A stretch of DNA of 64,000 nucleotides from the NCBI GenBank assembly GCA_028278525.1, contig JANQEE010000032.1, positions 62,001-126,000 on the forward strand, written 5' to 3'. This document shows positions 43,070 through 52,126 of this stretch, piece by piece (positions within the stretch are counted from its first letter, which is position 1; the number at the start of each line of letters is the position of its first letter). Both the position numbers and the translations under genes were made by a program. This DNA comes from Minwuiaceae bacterium (GTDB taxonomy: Bacteria; Pseudomonadota; Alphaproteobacteria; Minwuiales; Minwuiaceae). The notes under the pieces were generated by a model. That model saw only the letters and a program-made list of their open reading frames with translations, searched no databases and was not told where the DNA came from.

Positions 43070-43180
43070 CCCCTCACCCAGCTTCGACTAGGTCTCGGCC
43101 TTCGGCCTCGCGAAGTCTTCGCACCCCTCTCCCTTGGGGAGAGTGAGGGACCCGGCGCGGAGCGCTGGGAGGGTGAGGGG
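43070..43180. repeat. intergenic repeat element with CCCCTCACCC terminal inverted repeats
   Basis: A 111-bp element starting CCCCTCACCC (43070) and ending GGGTGAGGGG (43180), containing inner stems such as GGCCTTCGGCC and CCCTCTCCC/GGGGAGAG. It resembles the short palindromic elements scattered through alphaproteobacterial genomes. It lies between convergent genes. Confidence 0.65.
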
Positions 43181-43212
43181 CTTATGGCGATGAGGCTTGA
43201 CCGGGCGACGCG

Positions 43213-44097
43213 CTACCCCGTTTCCATCGGCAGGGACGGGTCTTGCACCCATTCCGACAGCGAGTTGTCGTACAGCGAGACGTTGTCGTAGCCGAGCATC
43301 GCAAGCGCGAAGGTGACGCCGCTGGCGGCGATGCCGCCGCCGCAATAGGCGATCACTTGGTCCGCCTTGTCGGCCCCGATCCCGGCGATTTTGGCGCGCA
43401 ATTGATCCGGCGGCAGGAAGGCATTGGTCTCCCGGTCCAGCAGGTGGCCGGCCGGCAGGTTGACGCTGTCGGCGATGCGTCCCGCCCGTCCGTAGTTCCT
43501 GCCGCCTTCGCCGCGATGCTGTTCGGCGGACAGCGCGTTGATCAGGCAGGTCGCGTCATCGCCGATGCTGGCCAGCACTTGGTCCTTGTCGGCGATCAGG
43601 CCCGCTCTCGGCCGGGCGACGAACGCGGCCGGCGGATAGTCGGCCGGCTCGGTCGAGACCGGCCGGCCCTCGGCCTGCCATTTCGTCCAGCCGCCGTTCA
43701 GCACGGCGGCGTCGTCGAAGCCGAAGGCGCGCAGCATCCACCAGATCCGCGTCGCCCAGATGTTGGTGCCGGCGCTATACAGCACCACCCGGCTGCCCGG
43801 GCCGACCCCGTGGCCGGACATCGCGTCGGCGAACTGGTCCGCGGAAGGCATGGTGAAGCGCAGCGCGCTCGACCGGTCCGACAACTCACCCTGCAGGTCC
43901 AGGAACCCGGCGCCGGGGATGTGGCCGGCCTGCCAGTCCTCGCGGCCGCTGACCACGCGGTAGACGGTGTCCGGGTCGGGCACCAGATGCACGGTGCAGT
44001 CGAAGATCCGCAAGTCGTCGGCGCCCAGGTTCGCCGCCAGCCAGTCGGTTTCGACCAGGAATTGTGGAAGGTCCGCCCGGTCCGTGGAATTGCTCAT
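43213..44097 (-). CDS. rhodanese-type sulfurtransferase (3-mercaptopyruvate/thiosulfate)
   Basis: A 294-aa tandem-rhodanese protein. The inactive N-terminal domain spans residues 10-145 and the active C-terminal domain 165-290. The catalytic Cys252 is in the loop AYCGGGIAASG; the CGGG-type loop fits 3-mercaptopyruvate sulfurtransferase or thiosulfate sulfurtransferase. GAGG precedes the ATG at 44097; longer upstream frames lack similarity. It transfers sulfur to cyanide, thiols or proteins. Confidence 0.92.
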   Translation of the reverse strand: MSNSTDRADLPQFLVETDWLAANLGADDLRIFDCTVHLVPDPDTVYRVVSGREDWQAGHIPGAGFLDLQGELSDRSSALRFTMPSADQFADAMSGHGVGPGSRVVLYSAGTNIWATRIWWMLRAFGFDDAAVLNGGWTKWQAEGRPVSTEPADYPPAAFVARPRAGLIADKDQVLASIGDDATCLINALSAEQHRGEGGRNYGRAGRIADSVNLPAGHLLDRETNAFLPPDQLRAKIAGIGADKADQVIAYCGGGIAASGVTFALAMLGYDNVSLYDNSLSEWVQDPSLPMETG

Positions 44098-44307
44098 TTT
44101 GTGCCTCGAATTCGATGAAAACCGCCGATAATCCAACCATGCTAAGATAACTGGCCTGCGCAGAACAGCCATGCGTCGGGGGTGCTGGCGCGCAATGCAC
44201 CAAGAAGGGTAAAATAGACATACGGGGAGTGAGCGCGGCTGGCTAGAAGACCGCGCGCTGGGCTGGAAACGACACAAAAATCAACGATGGGCGTTCGAGA
44301 CTAAATC

Positions 44308-45378
44308 ATGGCGGAGCGTAGGCGTTACCTGCTTCGATTCCTCTTGCTGTTTGTGGTGCCGGCGATTGGCTTGGTCGTGGCCGCCTACATCTATACGGCG
44401 ACCGGCCGGTACATCAGTACCGACAATGCATATGTGAAAAGCCAGAAGGTCGCGATAAGTTCCGACATCGACGGGCGCGTGACCAATGTGACGGTCGCGG
44501 ACAACCAGTTGGTTCGCGCCGGTCAGCAGCTGTTCCAGATCGATCCGAGCCCCTACCAGATCGCGCTGGCCGAGGCGGACGCGGAGATCGCCGACGTGAA
44601 ACGCCGGATCGGCGGTCTACGTGCCGATTATCGTCAGGCCCAGGCCGAGCTGAAGGAAGCCGAGGCGCGGCTTCGATACATGGATCAGCAGGTTGCCCGC
44701 TACCGCGACCTGAGTTCGAAGGGCATCTCCACGGCCGCGAAGTTCGAAGAGGTGGAGCGTGACCGCGCCGAGGCGGCCGAGAGCGCAATCGGCATTCAAG
44801 AGCGAATCAAGAAGGTCCTGGTCAGCCTCGGCGGCCGGGTCGACACCCCGGTCGAAGAACATCCCTGGTTCCTCCGCGCCAAGGCGGAGAAGGAGCGGGC
44901 TGCGCTTAACCTCAGCTACACACTGGTGGTCGCACCGATCGATGGCGTGGTCAGCAACATGAGGCTTGAGGAAGGCGAGTATGTCGAGGAAGGCGAGCCC
45001 GTCTTCATCATCATCGAACAGGCCCGCCCCTGGGTGGAAGCGAACCTGAAGGAAACCCAACTGACCCATATCGCGGAGGGGCAAGAGGCGAGCTTCGTCG
45101 TCGACGCCTACCCGGACGTCAGATGGCGCGGCATGGTCGAAAGCATCAGCCCGGCGACCGGCGCGGAATTCTCCATCCTGCCGCCGCAGAACGCGTCCGG
45201 TAACTGGGTCAAGGTGGTGCAGCGCATACCGGTCCGCATCTATATCGAGCCGGACGAGAACGCGCCGCCGCTCCGTGCCGGCATGACCGCGACGGTCAGC
45301 ATCGACACCAAGCGCCAGCGCGACCTGATCTCCCTGTACAACTCCGCGCTCGCCTTCGTTCGCAACGACCAGCAATAG
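44308..45378 (+). CDS. HlyD/EmrA-type membrane fusion protein
   Basis: A 356-aa protein anchored by one N-terminal helix (about residues 10-30). Then come the EmrA-type blocks YISTDNAYVKSQKVAISSDI, a coiled-coil hairpin (about 90-200, rich in Glu/Ala/Arg), the lipoyl half LVVAPIDGVVSNMRLEEGE, and WVEANLKETQLTHIAEGQ. Such adaptors pair with an MFS exporter (EmrB) or an ABC system. None is next to it; the gene that follows encodes a TIM-barrel enzyme. It may work with a pump encoded elsewhere. Confidence 0.9.
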   Translation: MAERRRYLLRFLLLFVVPAIGLVVAAYIYTATGRYISTDNAYVKSQKVAISSDIDGRVTNVTVADNQLVRAGQQLFQIDPSPYQIALAEADAEIADVKRRIGGLRADYRQAQAELKEAEARLRYMDQQVARYRDLSSKGISTAAKFEEVERDRAEAAESAIGIQERIKKVLVSLGGRVDTPVEEHPWFLRAKAEKERAALNLSYTLVVAPIDGVVSNMRLEEGEYVEEGEPVFIIIEQARPWVEANLKETQLTHIAEGQEASFVVDAYPDVRWRGMVESISPATGAEFSILPPQNASGNWVKVVQRIPVRIYIEPDENAPPLRAGMTATVSIDTKRQRDLISLYNSALAFVRNDQQ

Positions 45379-45431
45379 CCCGCCACGCGCCGCCGCGCTT
45401 CCTGGTATGATCCGCGCCGGGAGGATCCGCC

Positions 45432-46256
45432 TTGCGCATCGCGCTCTGCAACGAAGTCATCCGAGATAAACCGTTCGAGGCACAGTGCGTCTTCGCCGCG
45501 GCGCTCGGCTACGACGCACTGGAAGTCGCGCCGTTCACACTCGGCGACCGGCCCGACGAACTTGACCGCGCGACCCGGCAGAAGCTGCGCCGTGCCGCGG
45601 CGGACGCCGGCATCGCCATCGCCAGCCTGCATTGGCTGCTGGTCGCGCCCGCCGGTCTGTCGATCACCTCCGCCGACGCGGCGGTCCGCGAGCGCACATT
45701 GGAGACCATGCGCCGCCTGATCGACCTCTGCGCCGATCTCGGTGGCGCCGTCCTGGTGCATGGCTCACCGGCGCAGCGCCATGTCTCCGGCGACGACGAC
45801 AGGGCGCACGGCGTCGACGCCTTCGCGTCCGTCGCCGCCGCGGCGGAAGCGGCTGGCGTGACCTATTGCATCGAGCCGCTGGCCCGCGAGGAAACCGAGT
45901 TCGTCAACACGGTGGCGGAGGCCGCCGACATCGTTCGCCAGATAGGCAGCCCGGCGGTCAAGACCATGATCGACTGCTGCGCCGCCGGCCATGAGGAAGC
46001 GTTGTCGTTGCCTGACCTGATCGACCGCTGGATGCCCTCGGGCCTGATCGCCCACATCCAGGTGAACGACACCAACCGTCGCGGCCCCGGCCAGGGCGAG
46101 GACCTGTTCGCACCGGTCTTCGCCGCGCTCAGGCGCAACGGCTATACCGGCACGGTCGCGGTAGAACCGTTCGACTACCAACCCGACGGCGCCGCGTCGG
46201 CGGCGCGGGCGATCGGCTACATTCGCGGCATCCTGGAGGCGCAATCGACGCCATGA
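45432..46256 (+). CDS. TIM-barrel sugar isomerase/epimerase-like enzyme
   Basis: 274 aa. A beta/alpha-barrel of the xylose-isomerase-like superfamily: CNEVIRD at strand 1, LHWLLVAPAG, VLVHGSP, YCIEPLAREETEF, and the metal-binding region MIDCCAAGHEE, HIQVNDTN, VAVEPFDY. Glu, Asp, His and Glu ligands for a divalent metal are present. TTG at 45432 is the start, preceded by GGGAGG. It is the first gene of a tight operon, and its stop overlaps the enolase-superfamily gene by 4 nt. Isomerase or epimerase of a small hydroxy-acid or sugar is likely. Confidence 0.85.
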   Translation: MRIALCNEVIRDKPFEAQCVFAAALGYDALEVAPFTLGDRPDELDRATRQKLRRAAADAGIAIASLHWLLVAPAGLSITSADAAVRERTLETMRRLIDLCADLGGAVLVHGSPAQRHVSGDDDRAHGVDAFASVAAAAEAAGVTYCIEPLAREETEFVNTVAEAADIVRQIGSPAVKTMIDCCAAGHEEALSLPDLIDRWMPSGLIAHIQVNDTNRRGPGQGEDLFAPVFAALRRNGYTGTVAVEPFDYQPDGAASAARAIGYIRGILEAQSTP

Positions 46257-47704
46257 GCATGCCCGCCGACGCGCCGCTGCTGGACGTGATTGCCGTCGAT
46301 CTGTTCGAACGCGACGTGACGCTCCGTCTGCCGTTCCGGTTCGGCATCGTCACCCTGACCGAGGCGCCGCAGGCCTTCGCCCGCGTCCGCATCCGCCTCG
46401 CCGACGGTCGCGAAGCTACCGGCGTCTCCGCCGAGATGCTGGCGCCGAAATGGTTCGACAAGAACCCCGACTTAAGCAACGAAGAGAATTTCGACCAGCT
46501 CCGCGCCGCCCTCGATATCGCTTCCGCGCTCTATCGCGACGCCGGGCCGCGCACCGCTTTCGGCCTCTACGCGGCGGCCTATCACGCGCAGATCGACAAC
46601 GGCCAGGCGCGCGGCCTCAACCCGCTGGTTGCCTGTTTCGGTCCGGCCTTGCTCGACCGCGCGATACTCGACGCGCTCTGCCGCCTCTACGAGGTGCCGT
46701 TCGCCGCCGCCGTCGCCGCCAACCTGCCCGGCATCGCCGTCACCGCGCTGACGCCGGACTTGACGGATTTCGACCTGCCGACCTATCTCGCCACGCTGAA
46801 GCCGGCGGCGAGCGCGCATGCCCGGCACACCGTCGGGCTGGTCGATCCGATTGCCGACAACCCCGATCCCGTCGGCGACGGCCTGCCGGAAACCCTGACT
46901 GAGGTGATCGCGGCCTACGGCCATCGCTATTTCAAGGTGAAGGTCGGCGGCGACCTGAACGCCGACCTCGACCGCCTTAAGGAAATCGCCGCCGTCTTGG
47001 ATGCCGCCGGCATGCCTTACCACGTCACGCTCGACGGCAACGAACAGTACGACGACGTCGACGGGATCATGGCGCTCTGGCGCGGCATGGTGGCCGAGCC
47101 GCGCCTGGAACGCTTCCGCGCCGCCATGGTGATGATCGAACAGCCGATCAAACGCCAGGTCGCCCTTGATGCCGACATCGGCCCACTGGCCGCGGAACGG
47201 CCCGTCATCATCGACGAAGCGGACGGCGACCTCGACGCATTCCCGACCGCCCGGGCGCTTGGCTACGCGGGCGTGTCGTCGAAGTCCTGCAAGGGACTCT
47301 ATAAGTCCATCCTCAACGCCGCCCGCTGCGCGGCCTGGAACCGGGAAGGGCGGGGCGGCCCGCACTTTATGTCCGGCGAGGACCTGACCACCCAGGCCGG
47401 CGTCGCCGTCCAGCAGGATTTAGCCCTGGCCACGCTGCTCGGCATCACGCATGTGGAGCGCAACGGCCACCACTATGTCGACGGCATGCGCGGCGTTCCG
47501 CACGAAGAGCAGGCGGCGTTCGTCAATGTGCATCCCGATCTTTATCATTGGGCCGGCGACACTGCGCGGCTTACCATTCGCGACGGGCAGGTGGCGCTCG
47601 GCTCGCTGGACCGTCCGGGATTCGCGCGCGGCGCCGATCCGGATTTCGCCGCGATGCGGACAATGACAATGCCGTCAGACCTGGCGGCACAAAGGGAGAG
47701 ATAA
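46253..47704 (+). CDS. enolase-superfamily dehydratase/cycloisomerase
   Basis: A 483-aa protein, long for the family. N-terminal capping domain to about residue 150, then the barrel with intact catalytic set: Lys228/Lys230 (FKVK), metal ligands Asp261 (TLDGNEQ), Glu296 (MIEQPI) and Asp321 (IIDEAD), and later HFMSGEDLT. It removes a proton next to a carboxylate. The substrate is unknown. It overlaps the preceding gene (ATGA) and precedes the alpha/beta hydrolase gene by 2 nt. A degenerate paralogue is at 57174-58445. Confidence 0.9.
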   Translation: MSMPADAPLLDVIAVDLFERDVTLRLPFRFGIVTLTEAPQAFARVRIRLADGREATGVSAEMLAPKWFDKNPDLSNEENFDQLRAALDIASALYRDAGPRTAFGLYAAAYHAQIDNGQARGLNPLVACFGPALLDRAILDALCRLYEVPFAAAVAANLPGIAVTALTPDLTDFDLPTYLATLKPAASAHARHTVGLVDPIADNPDPVGDGLPETLTEVIAAYGHRYFKVKVGGDLNADLDRLKEIAAVLDAAGMPYHVTLDGNEQYDDVDGIMALWRGMVAEPRLERFRAAMVMIEQPIKRQVALDADIGPLAAERPVIIDEADGDLDAFPTARALGYAGVSSKSCKGLYKSILNAARCAAWNREGRGGPHFMSGEDLTTQAGVAVQQDLALATLLGITHVERNGHHYVDGMRGVPHEEQAAFVNVHPDLYHWAGDTARLTIRDGQVALGSLDRPGFARGADPDFAAMRTMTMPSDLAAQRER

Positions 47705-47706
47705 CG

Positions 47707-48591
47707 ATGGGTGAACCGGTTTACCGCGGCTACGATCAGGAAGCGCTCGACTGGCAGTATGACAACCGCCGCCGGGCGCGCGCCTCCGGTGAGTACGTCG
47801 CGTTCTATCAGTCGGCCAGCCTCGCGGCGCGCAACGCGCTGCCCTGCACGCTCGACATTTCCTTCGGCCCCAGCGACGCGGAACTGCTCGACATCTTCGG
47901 CCCGGCCAAGCCCGGCCTGCCGGTGCCGGTTCACATGTTCATCCACGGCGGCTATTGGCGCGCGCTGAACAAGGACGACTTCAGCTTCGTCGCCACGCCC
48001 ATCGTCGAGGCCGGCGGCATGGCCGTCGTCGTCAACTACGCCCTGATGCCCGGCGTCACCATGGACGAACTGGTGCGCCAGTGCCGCGCCGCCTTGGCCT
48101 GGCTCTACCAGAACGCCGGCGACTATGGCGGAGACCCGGACCGGATCACCATCTCCGGCCACTCCGCCGGCGGCCATCTGGTGACCATGATGCTGGCGAC
48201 CGACTGGGGCGCCGACTACGGCCTGCCGCAGGACGTCGTCAAAGGCGGCGTGGCCTTAAGCGGCCTCTACGACCTGGAGCCGATCCGCCTCTGTTATCTC
48301 AACAAGGAACTTGGCATGGACGAGGAGACGGCGCGGCGCAATAGCCCGATCAACTGCCTGCCGGACATCCCGGCCGGAACCGCGCCACCGCTGGTGCTGA
48401 CCTACGGCAGCCTGGAGAGCGAGGAATTCGCGCGCCAGACCGCCGTCTATGCCGCCGCTTGGCGCGAACGCGGTCACGACTGCACGGTCGACCCCATCGT
48501 CGGCCACCATCATATGAGCGTAATTTCGACCATGGCCGACCGGGAGAGCCCGCTGACCTGCATGATCGCCGCCCAGATGGGCCTGAGCTGA
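47707..48591 (+). CDS. alpha/beta hydrolase (kynurenine-formamidase-like, HGGYW motif)
   Basis: A 294-aa hydrolase: oxyanion motif HGGYW at residues 80-84, nucleophile Ser153 in GHSAGG, an acid in the following strand region, and a C-terminal His in GHHHMSV. The layout fits the esterase/formamidase group with HGGYW. GGGAGAGATAACG provides the ribosome binding site of the ATG at 47707. Its place between an enolase-superfamily enzyme and a FAH enzyme suggests ester or lactone hydrolysis in one pathway. Confidence 0.88.
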   Translation: MGEPVYRGYDQEALDWQYDNRRRARASGEYVAFYQSASLAARNALPCTLDISFGPSDAELLDIFGPAKPGLPVPVHMFIHGGYWRALNKDDFSFVATPIVEAGGMAVVVNYALMPGVTMDELVRQCRAALAWLYQNAGDYGGDPDRITISGHSAGGHLVTMMLATDWGADYGLPQDVVKGGVALSGLYDLEPIRLCYLNKELGMDEETARRNSPINCLPDIPAGTAPPLVLTYGSLESEEFARQTAVYAAAWRERGHDCTVDPIVGHHHMSVISTMADRESPLTCMIAAQMGLS

Positions 48592-48600
48592 GGCAACGCC

Positions 48601-49785
48601 ATGGACCTGACCAGCGCCGTTACGAAAATCCTGCCGGACGACGGCGCCGCCGGCATTCTGGTTGGCCGGGTGGAACTGCCCGCGACCGATGCGATGCCCG
48701 GTGGCCCGGCGGTCGTCGCGGTCCGCAAGGGCGGCGTGTTCGACATCTCGGCGGCCGTGCCGACCGTCGCTCATCTGCTCACCGCCGACGATCCGACGGC
48801 GCTTGCCGCCGGCGCCGAAGGACCGCGCATCGGCGATGTGACGGAGATCGCCGTCAACAGCGTCGCCGCCGGTCGGGACCCGTCCCGGCCTTACTTCCTG
48901 GCGCCGTCCGATTTGCAGGTCATCAAGGCCTGCGGCGTGACCTTCGCCCGCAGCATGCTGGAGCGCCTGATCGAGGAGCGCGCCAAGGGCGACCCGGCCG
49001 GCGCGGAAAGCCTGCGCGGCCAGCTTATGGCCGATATCGGCGTCGACCTCGGCCAGGTCCGTCCCGGTTCCGACGAAGCCGCGCGCCTGAAGGAAACGCT
49101 GCAGGCCAAAGGCCTATGGTCGCAATATCTCGAAGTCGGCCTCGGCCCGGACGCAGAGATCTTCACCAAATGCGCGCCGATGGCGGCGGTCGGCACCGGC
49201 GCCGATATCGGCCTGCATCCGTCGTCGACCTGGAATAATCCGGAGCCCGAGGTGGTTCTGGTCATCGACGCGCGCGGCAGGGTTGTCGGCGCGACCCTCG
49301 GCAACGACGTCAATCTGCGCGACGTGGAAGGACGCAGCGCCCTGCTGCTCGGCCGTGCCAAGGACAACAACGCTTCCTGCGCCGTCGGCCCGTTCATCCG
49401 CCTGCTCGACGACGCCTTCACCATCGACGACCTGCGCGCCACCGACGTGGAGCTTCGCGTGCTCGGCGATGACGGCTTCGCGTTGAACGAGACCAGCTCG
49501 GTCGGCCAGATCAGCCGCGACCTGCTGGACCTCGCCGCCCAGGCGTTCGATTGCCATCAATACCCGGACGGTCTGCTGCTGTTCACCGGCACCATGTTCG
49601 CGCCGGTGCAGGACCGGGGCGCCCCGGGCCAGGGCTTCACCCACCGCCATGGCGACCTGGTCGAGATCAAGGCCCGGCGTCTCGGCGCGCTGGTCAACCG
49701 GGTCACCGGCGCCGACGATGCGCCGCCCTGGACCTTCGGCGCCGCCGCCCTGATGGCCAATCTGGCGGCGCGCGGGCTGCTTTAA
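48601..49785 (+). CDS. fumarylacetoacetate hydrolase-family enzyme (AraD1-like length)
   Basis: A 394-aa FAH-superfamily protein. The C-terminal catalytic fold has the metal ligands in PEPEVVLVID and GNDVNLRDVEG, and the cap in LLLGRAKDNNASCAVGPF. Family members hydrolyse, hydrate or decarboxylate 2-keto or 1,3-diketo acids; those of this length include 2-keto-3-deoxy-acid dehydratases. It is last in the four-gene operon, 9 nt after the hydrolase. The best reading is the final step on a 2-oxo acid. Confidence 0.88.
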   Translation: MDLTSAVTKILPDDGAAGILVGRVELPATDAMPGGPAVVAVRKGGVFDISAAVPTVAHLLTADDPTALAAGAEGPRIGDVTEIAVNSVAAGRDPSRPYFLAPSDLQVIKACGVTFARSMLERLIEERAKGDPAGAESLRGQLMADIGVDLGQVRPGSDEAARLKETLQAKGLWSQYLEVGLGPDAEIFTKCAPMAAVGTGADIGLHPSSTWNNPEPEVVLVIDARGRVVGATLGNDVNLRDVEGRSALLLGRAKDNNASCAVGPFIRLLDDAFTIDDLRATDVELRVLGDDGFALNETSSVGQISRDLLDLAAQAFDCHQYPDGLLLFTGTMFAPVQDRGAPGQGFTHRHGDLVEIKARRLGALVNRVTGADDAPPWTFGAAALMANLAARGLL

Positions 49786-49924
49786 GCGGGCATTCGGAAT
49801 ACATAAAATTTGCCGCGAATTTTCACTATCCATGTCTAAATTGAGGTAACAATTTCAGCTACTTGCGGCGGCATTCCGATCCCGTATATGAACCTTATGA
49901 AGATCGGGAAGGGTCGTCGCTACC

Positions 49925-50314
49925 ATGCAGCGAACAGAAAAAACCAAGGTATTGATCGTCGAGGATCATCGGCTGAGCCGAAAGTTCTTCCGGGAAACGC
50001 TCTACGCCTACGGCTACGACACGCTCACGGCCGAGGACAGCGAGCAGGCGTTGGGTCTGGCGCGCGAGTATCGCCCGGATCTCATCCTGATGGACATCCA
50101 ACTGCCGACCGGGCCGGGGCTTGAAACCACCCGGCATCTGAAGAGCGACGCGACCCTAAGGTCCATCCCGGTGGTCGCGGTCAGCGCCCATGCCATGTGC
50201 GGCGACCGGACCCGGATTCTCGAATCCGGTTGCGACGGCTATCTGTCGAAACCGGTATCGATCCACACGTTGGTCGAGACCGTCGAGGACTTCGTCCAAC
50301 CGCCGGGTCAGTAA
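49925..50314 (+). CDS. single-domain response regulator (DivK-like)
   Basis: A 129-aa receiver domain without output. Phospho-acceptor Asp in PDLILMDIQLP (about residue 59), Lys in YLSKPVS (about 109), and the DivK-type blocks VLIVEDHRLSRKFFRETL and PVVAVSAHAM. DivK proteins relay cell-cycle phosphosignals in alphaproteobacteria; this one is divergent enough that CheY-like roles are possible. No PleD or kinase gene follows. It is convergent with PCMT, overlapping it by 7 nt. Confidence 0.85.
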   Translation: MQRTEKTKVLIVEDHRLSRKFFRETLYAYGYDTLTAEDSEQALGLAREYRPDLILMDIQLPTGPGLETTRHLKSDATLRSIPVVAVSAHAMCGDRTRILESGCDGYLSKPVSIHTLVETVEDFVQPPGQ

Positions 50315-50982
50315 TATTCGGCCTGATCCAGGGAGGAAAAGCGGACCGGCAGTATCTCGGTGGTCTGGTATTTCCCTTCCGGGGATTTCTCCACCAGCAG
50401 CAGTTGCTGGCTTTCCATCAGGCCGGTTGGGATCACCATGCGCCCGCCGGGCTTCAGTTGGCCCAGTAGCGGCGGCGGGATCAGGTCTGGCGCCGCCGTC
50501 ACCATGATCCTGTCGTAGGGCGCGTGCTGCGGCAGGCCCTGATTGCCGTCGCCGATCCGCACCTCCACATTGGCGCATTGCAGCGCCTTCAGCCGATTCG
50601 TCGCCTGATCGGCCAGGTCCTCGTTCAGTTCCAGGGTATAGACTTTGTGCGCCAGCCGTCCCAGCACCGCGGCCTGGTAACCCAGGCCGGTGCCGATCTC
50701 CAGAACCGTATGCTCGGGCCCGGGCGCCAGCAGGTCGGTCATCAGCGCGACGATGAACGGCTGCGAAACGGTTTTGCCGTGGCCGATCGGCAGGGGTGTG
50801 TTCAGGTAGGCGTAGGCCTTCAATTCCAAGGGCACGAATTCATGCCGCGGCAGCTGGCCGATCGCCTGCATCACCCGCTCGTCCAGTTCGGACTTGCCGG
50901 TCTGCTCGCTCGTCTGCGAGGCGCTGAGCGTAATCTCGCGCATCATCACGTCGCGCAGGATAGCGAATTCGGCCTCGCTCAT
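50308..50982 (-). CDS. pcm: protein-L-isoaspartate O-methyltransferase
   Basis: 224 aa, the usual size. The SAM-binding motif I is LEIGTGLGYQAAVLG, preceded by the PCMT-specific ISQPF-like block (GKTVSQPFIVALM), with post-I acidic residue in YTLELNEDLA and C-terminal RFSSL. It methylates isoaspartyl residues for protein repair. The ATG at 50982 gives the standard length; in-frame ATGs further upstream add a non-conserved extension. Confidence 0.93.
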   Translation of the reverse strand: MSEAEFAILRDVMMREITLSASQTSEQTGKSELDERVMQAIGQLPRHEFVPLELKAYAYLNTPLPIGHGKTVSQPFIVALMTDLLAPGPEHTVLEIGTGLGYQAAVLGRLAHKVYTLELNEDLADQATNRLKALQCANVEVRIGDGNQGLPQHAPYDRIMVTAAPDLIPPPLLGQLKPGGRMVIPTGLMESQQLLLVEKSPEGKYQTTEILPVRFSSLDQAEYY

Positions 50983-51119
50983 GGGCCTGCCGCTATGTGT
51001 CGTTGTCGGTCCATATCTTCCCCGGCGCCAGCCGCGGTAATCATACGTCATCCATCGCGCTGTTGGCATCTTCCAATTGTCTTTAGCATGGGGCGAATAA
51101 CTTTCTGTGAGGTTGAACC

Positions 51120-52007
51120 ATGGCGGAAACAAAGCCGGCGCTTGGATATATCGGCATCGGATTCATGGGCAAGCCGATGGCGCTCCGTCTGCTGGACGCG
51201 GGCTACCGCGTAACCATCTGGGGCCGCAGCGCGGAAAAGCTGGCGCCGGTCGCCGCCGCCGGCGCGGAGGTCGCCGCGTCGCCCGCCGATGTCGCCCGGG
51301 CCAGCGACATCCTGTTCACCTGCGTCAGCGATACCGAGGCTGTGGAAGTGGTGGTGTTCGGCGACAACGGCATCGCCATGGGCGCGGCCGCGGGAAAGAT
51401 CCTCGTGGACATGTCCAGCATCCGGCCGGAAGCGGCGCGCGACATGGCTGCCCGGTTGCGCGAAGAAACCGGCATGGGCTGGATCGACACGCCGGTCTCC
51501 GGCGGCGTTCCCGGTGCGGAGCAGGGCACGCTTGCGGTCATGGCCGGCGGCTCGGAAGCGGATTTCGAAACCGTCCGCCCGGTCGTCGCGCACCTCGCCG
51601 GCCGCTTCACCCTGATGGGACCGAACGGCGCGGGACAGGCGACCAAGCTGGTCAATCAGGTGATCGTCGGCTGTACTGTCGCCGTCCTGGCCGAAGCGAC
51701 CAAGCTCGCCCAGGACGCCGGCATCGACGCGACCCGCATCCCCCAGGCCCTGGCCGGCGGCCGCGCCGACTCGCTTACGCTGCAGCAGTTCCTGCCGAAG
51801 ATGGCCACCGGCAACTTCGCGCCGGAAAGCCATATCCGAACGATGCTGAAGGACCTCAACGCCGTGCAGCAGCAGGCGCGCTCGACCAACACGCCGATGC
51901 CGATGACCGCCATGGCCGCCGAACTGCACCGCCTGATGGCCGCCCGCGGCCACGGCGAGGCGGACGGCACCGCCTTGATGAAACTCTACCGCGACGAGCC
52001 GGTTTAG
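51120..52007 (+). CDS. 3-hydroxyisobutyrate dehydrogenase-family reductase
   Basis: 295 aa. Rossmann motif YIGIGFMGKPMALRLLDAGY at residues 9-28, substrate motif DTPVSGGVPGAEQGTL near 122, catalytic Lys in QATKLVNQV (about residue 175). The beta-hydroxyacid dehydrogenase family reduces or oxidises small 3-hydroxy acids with NAD(P). The ATG follows GAGGTTGAACC. A 75-bp inverted repeat lies after the stop. Confidence 0.92.
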   Translation: MAETKPALGYIGIGFMGKPMALRLLDAGYRVTIWGRSAEKLAPVAAAGAEVAASPADVARASDILFTCVSDTEAVEVVVFGDNGIAMGAAAGKILVDMSSIRPEAARDMAARLREETGMGWIDTPVSGGVPGAEQGTLAVMAGGSEADFETVRPVVAHLAGRFTLMGPNGAGQATKLVNQVIVGCTVAVLAEATKLAQDAGIDATRIPQALAGGRADSLTLQQFLPKMATGNFAPESHIRTMLKDLNAVQQQARSTNTPMPMTAMAAELHRLMAARGHGEADGTALMKLYRDEPV

Positions 52008-52030
52008 GGCGCCGACTTCTGTTGCAGCCC

Positions 52031-52105
52031 GGCCGCCCCGCTCCCCCGTCCCAACCACCCCAAGGGTCCCCTCATGGGTGGTTGGGACGGGGGAGCGGGC
52101 CGGCC
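52031..52105. repeat. 75-bp near-perfect inverted repeat
   Basis: The 30-nt arms 52031-52060 and 52076-52105 pair with a single mismatch. They contain CTCCCCCGTCCCAACCACCC on one side and its complement on the other, around a 15-nt loop. It lies between convergent genes and could act as a bidirectional terminator or be a small mobile palindrome. Confidence 0.85.
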
Positions 52106-52126
52106 TGCCTCTTCCCAAAAAGAATC

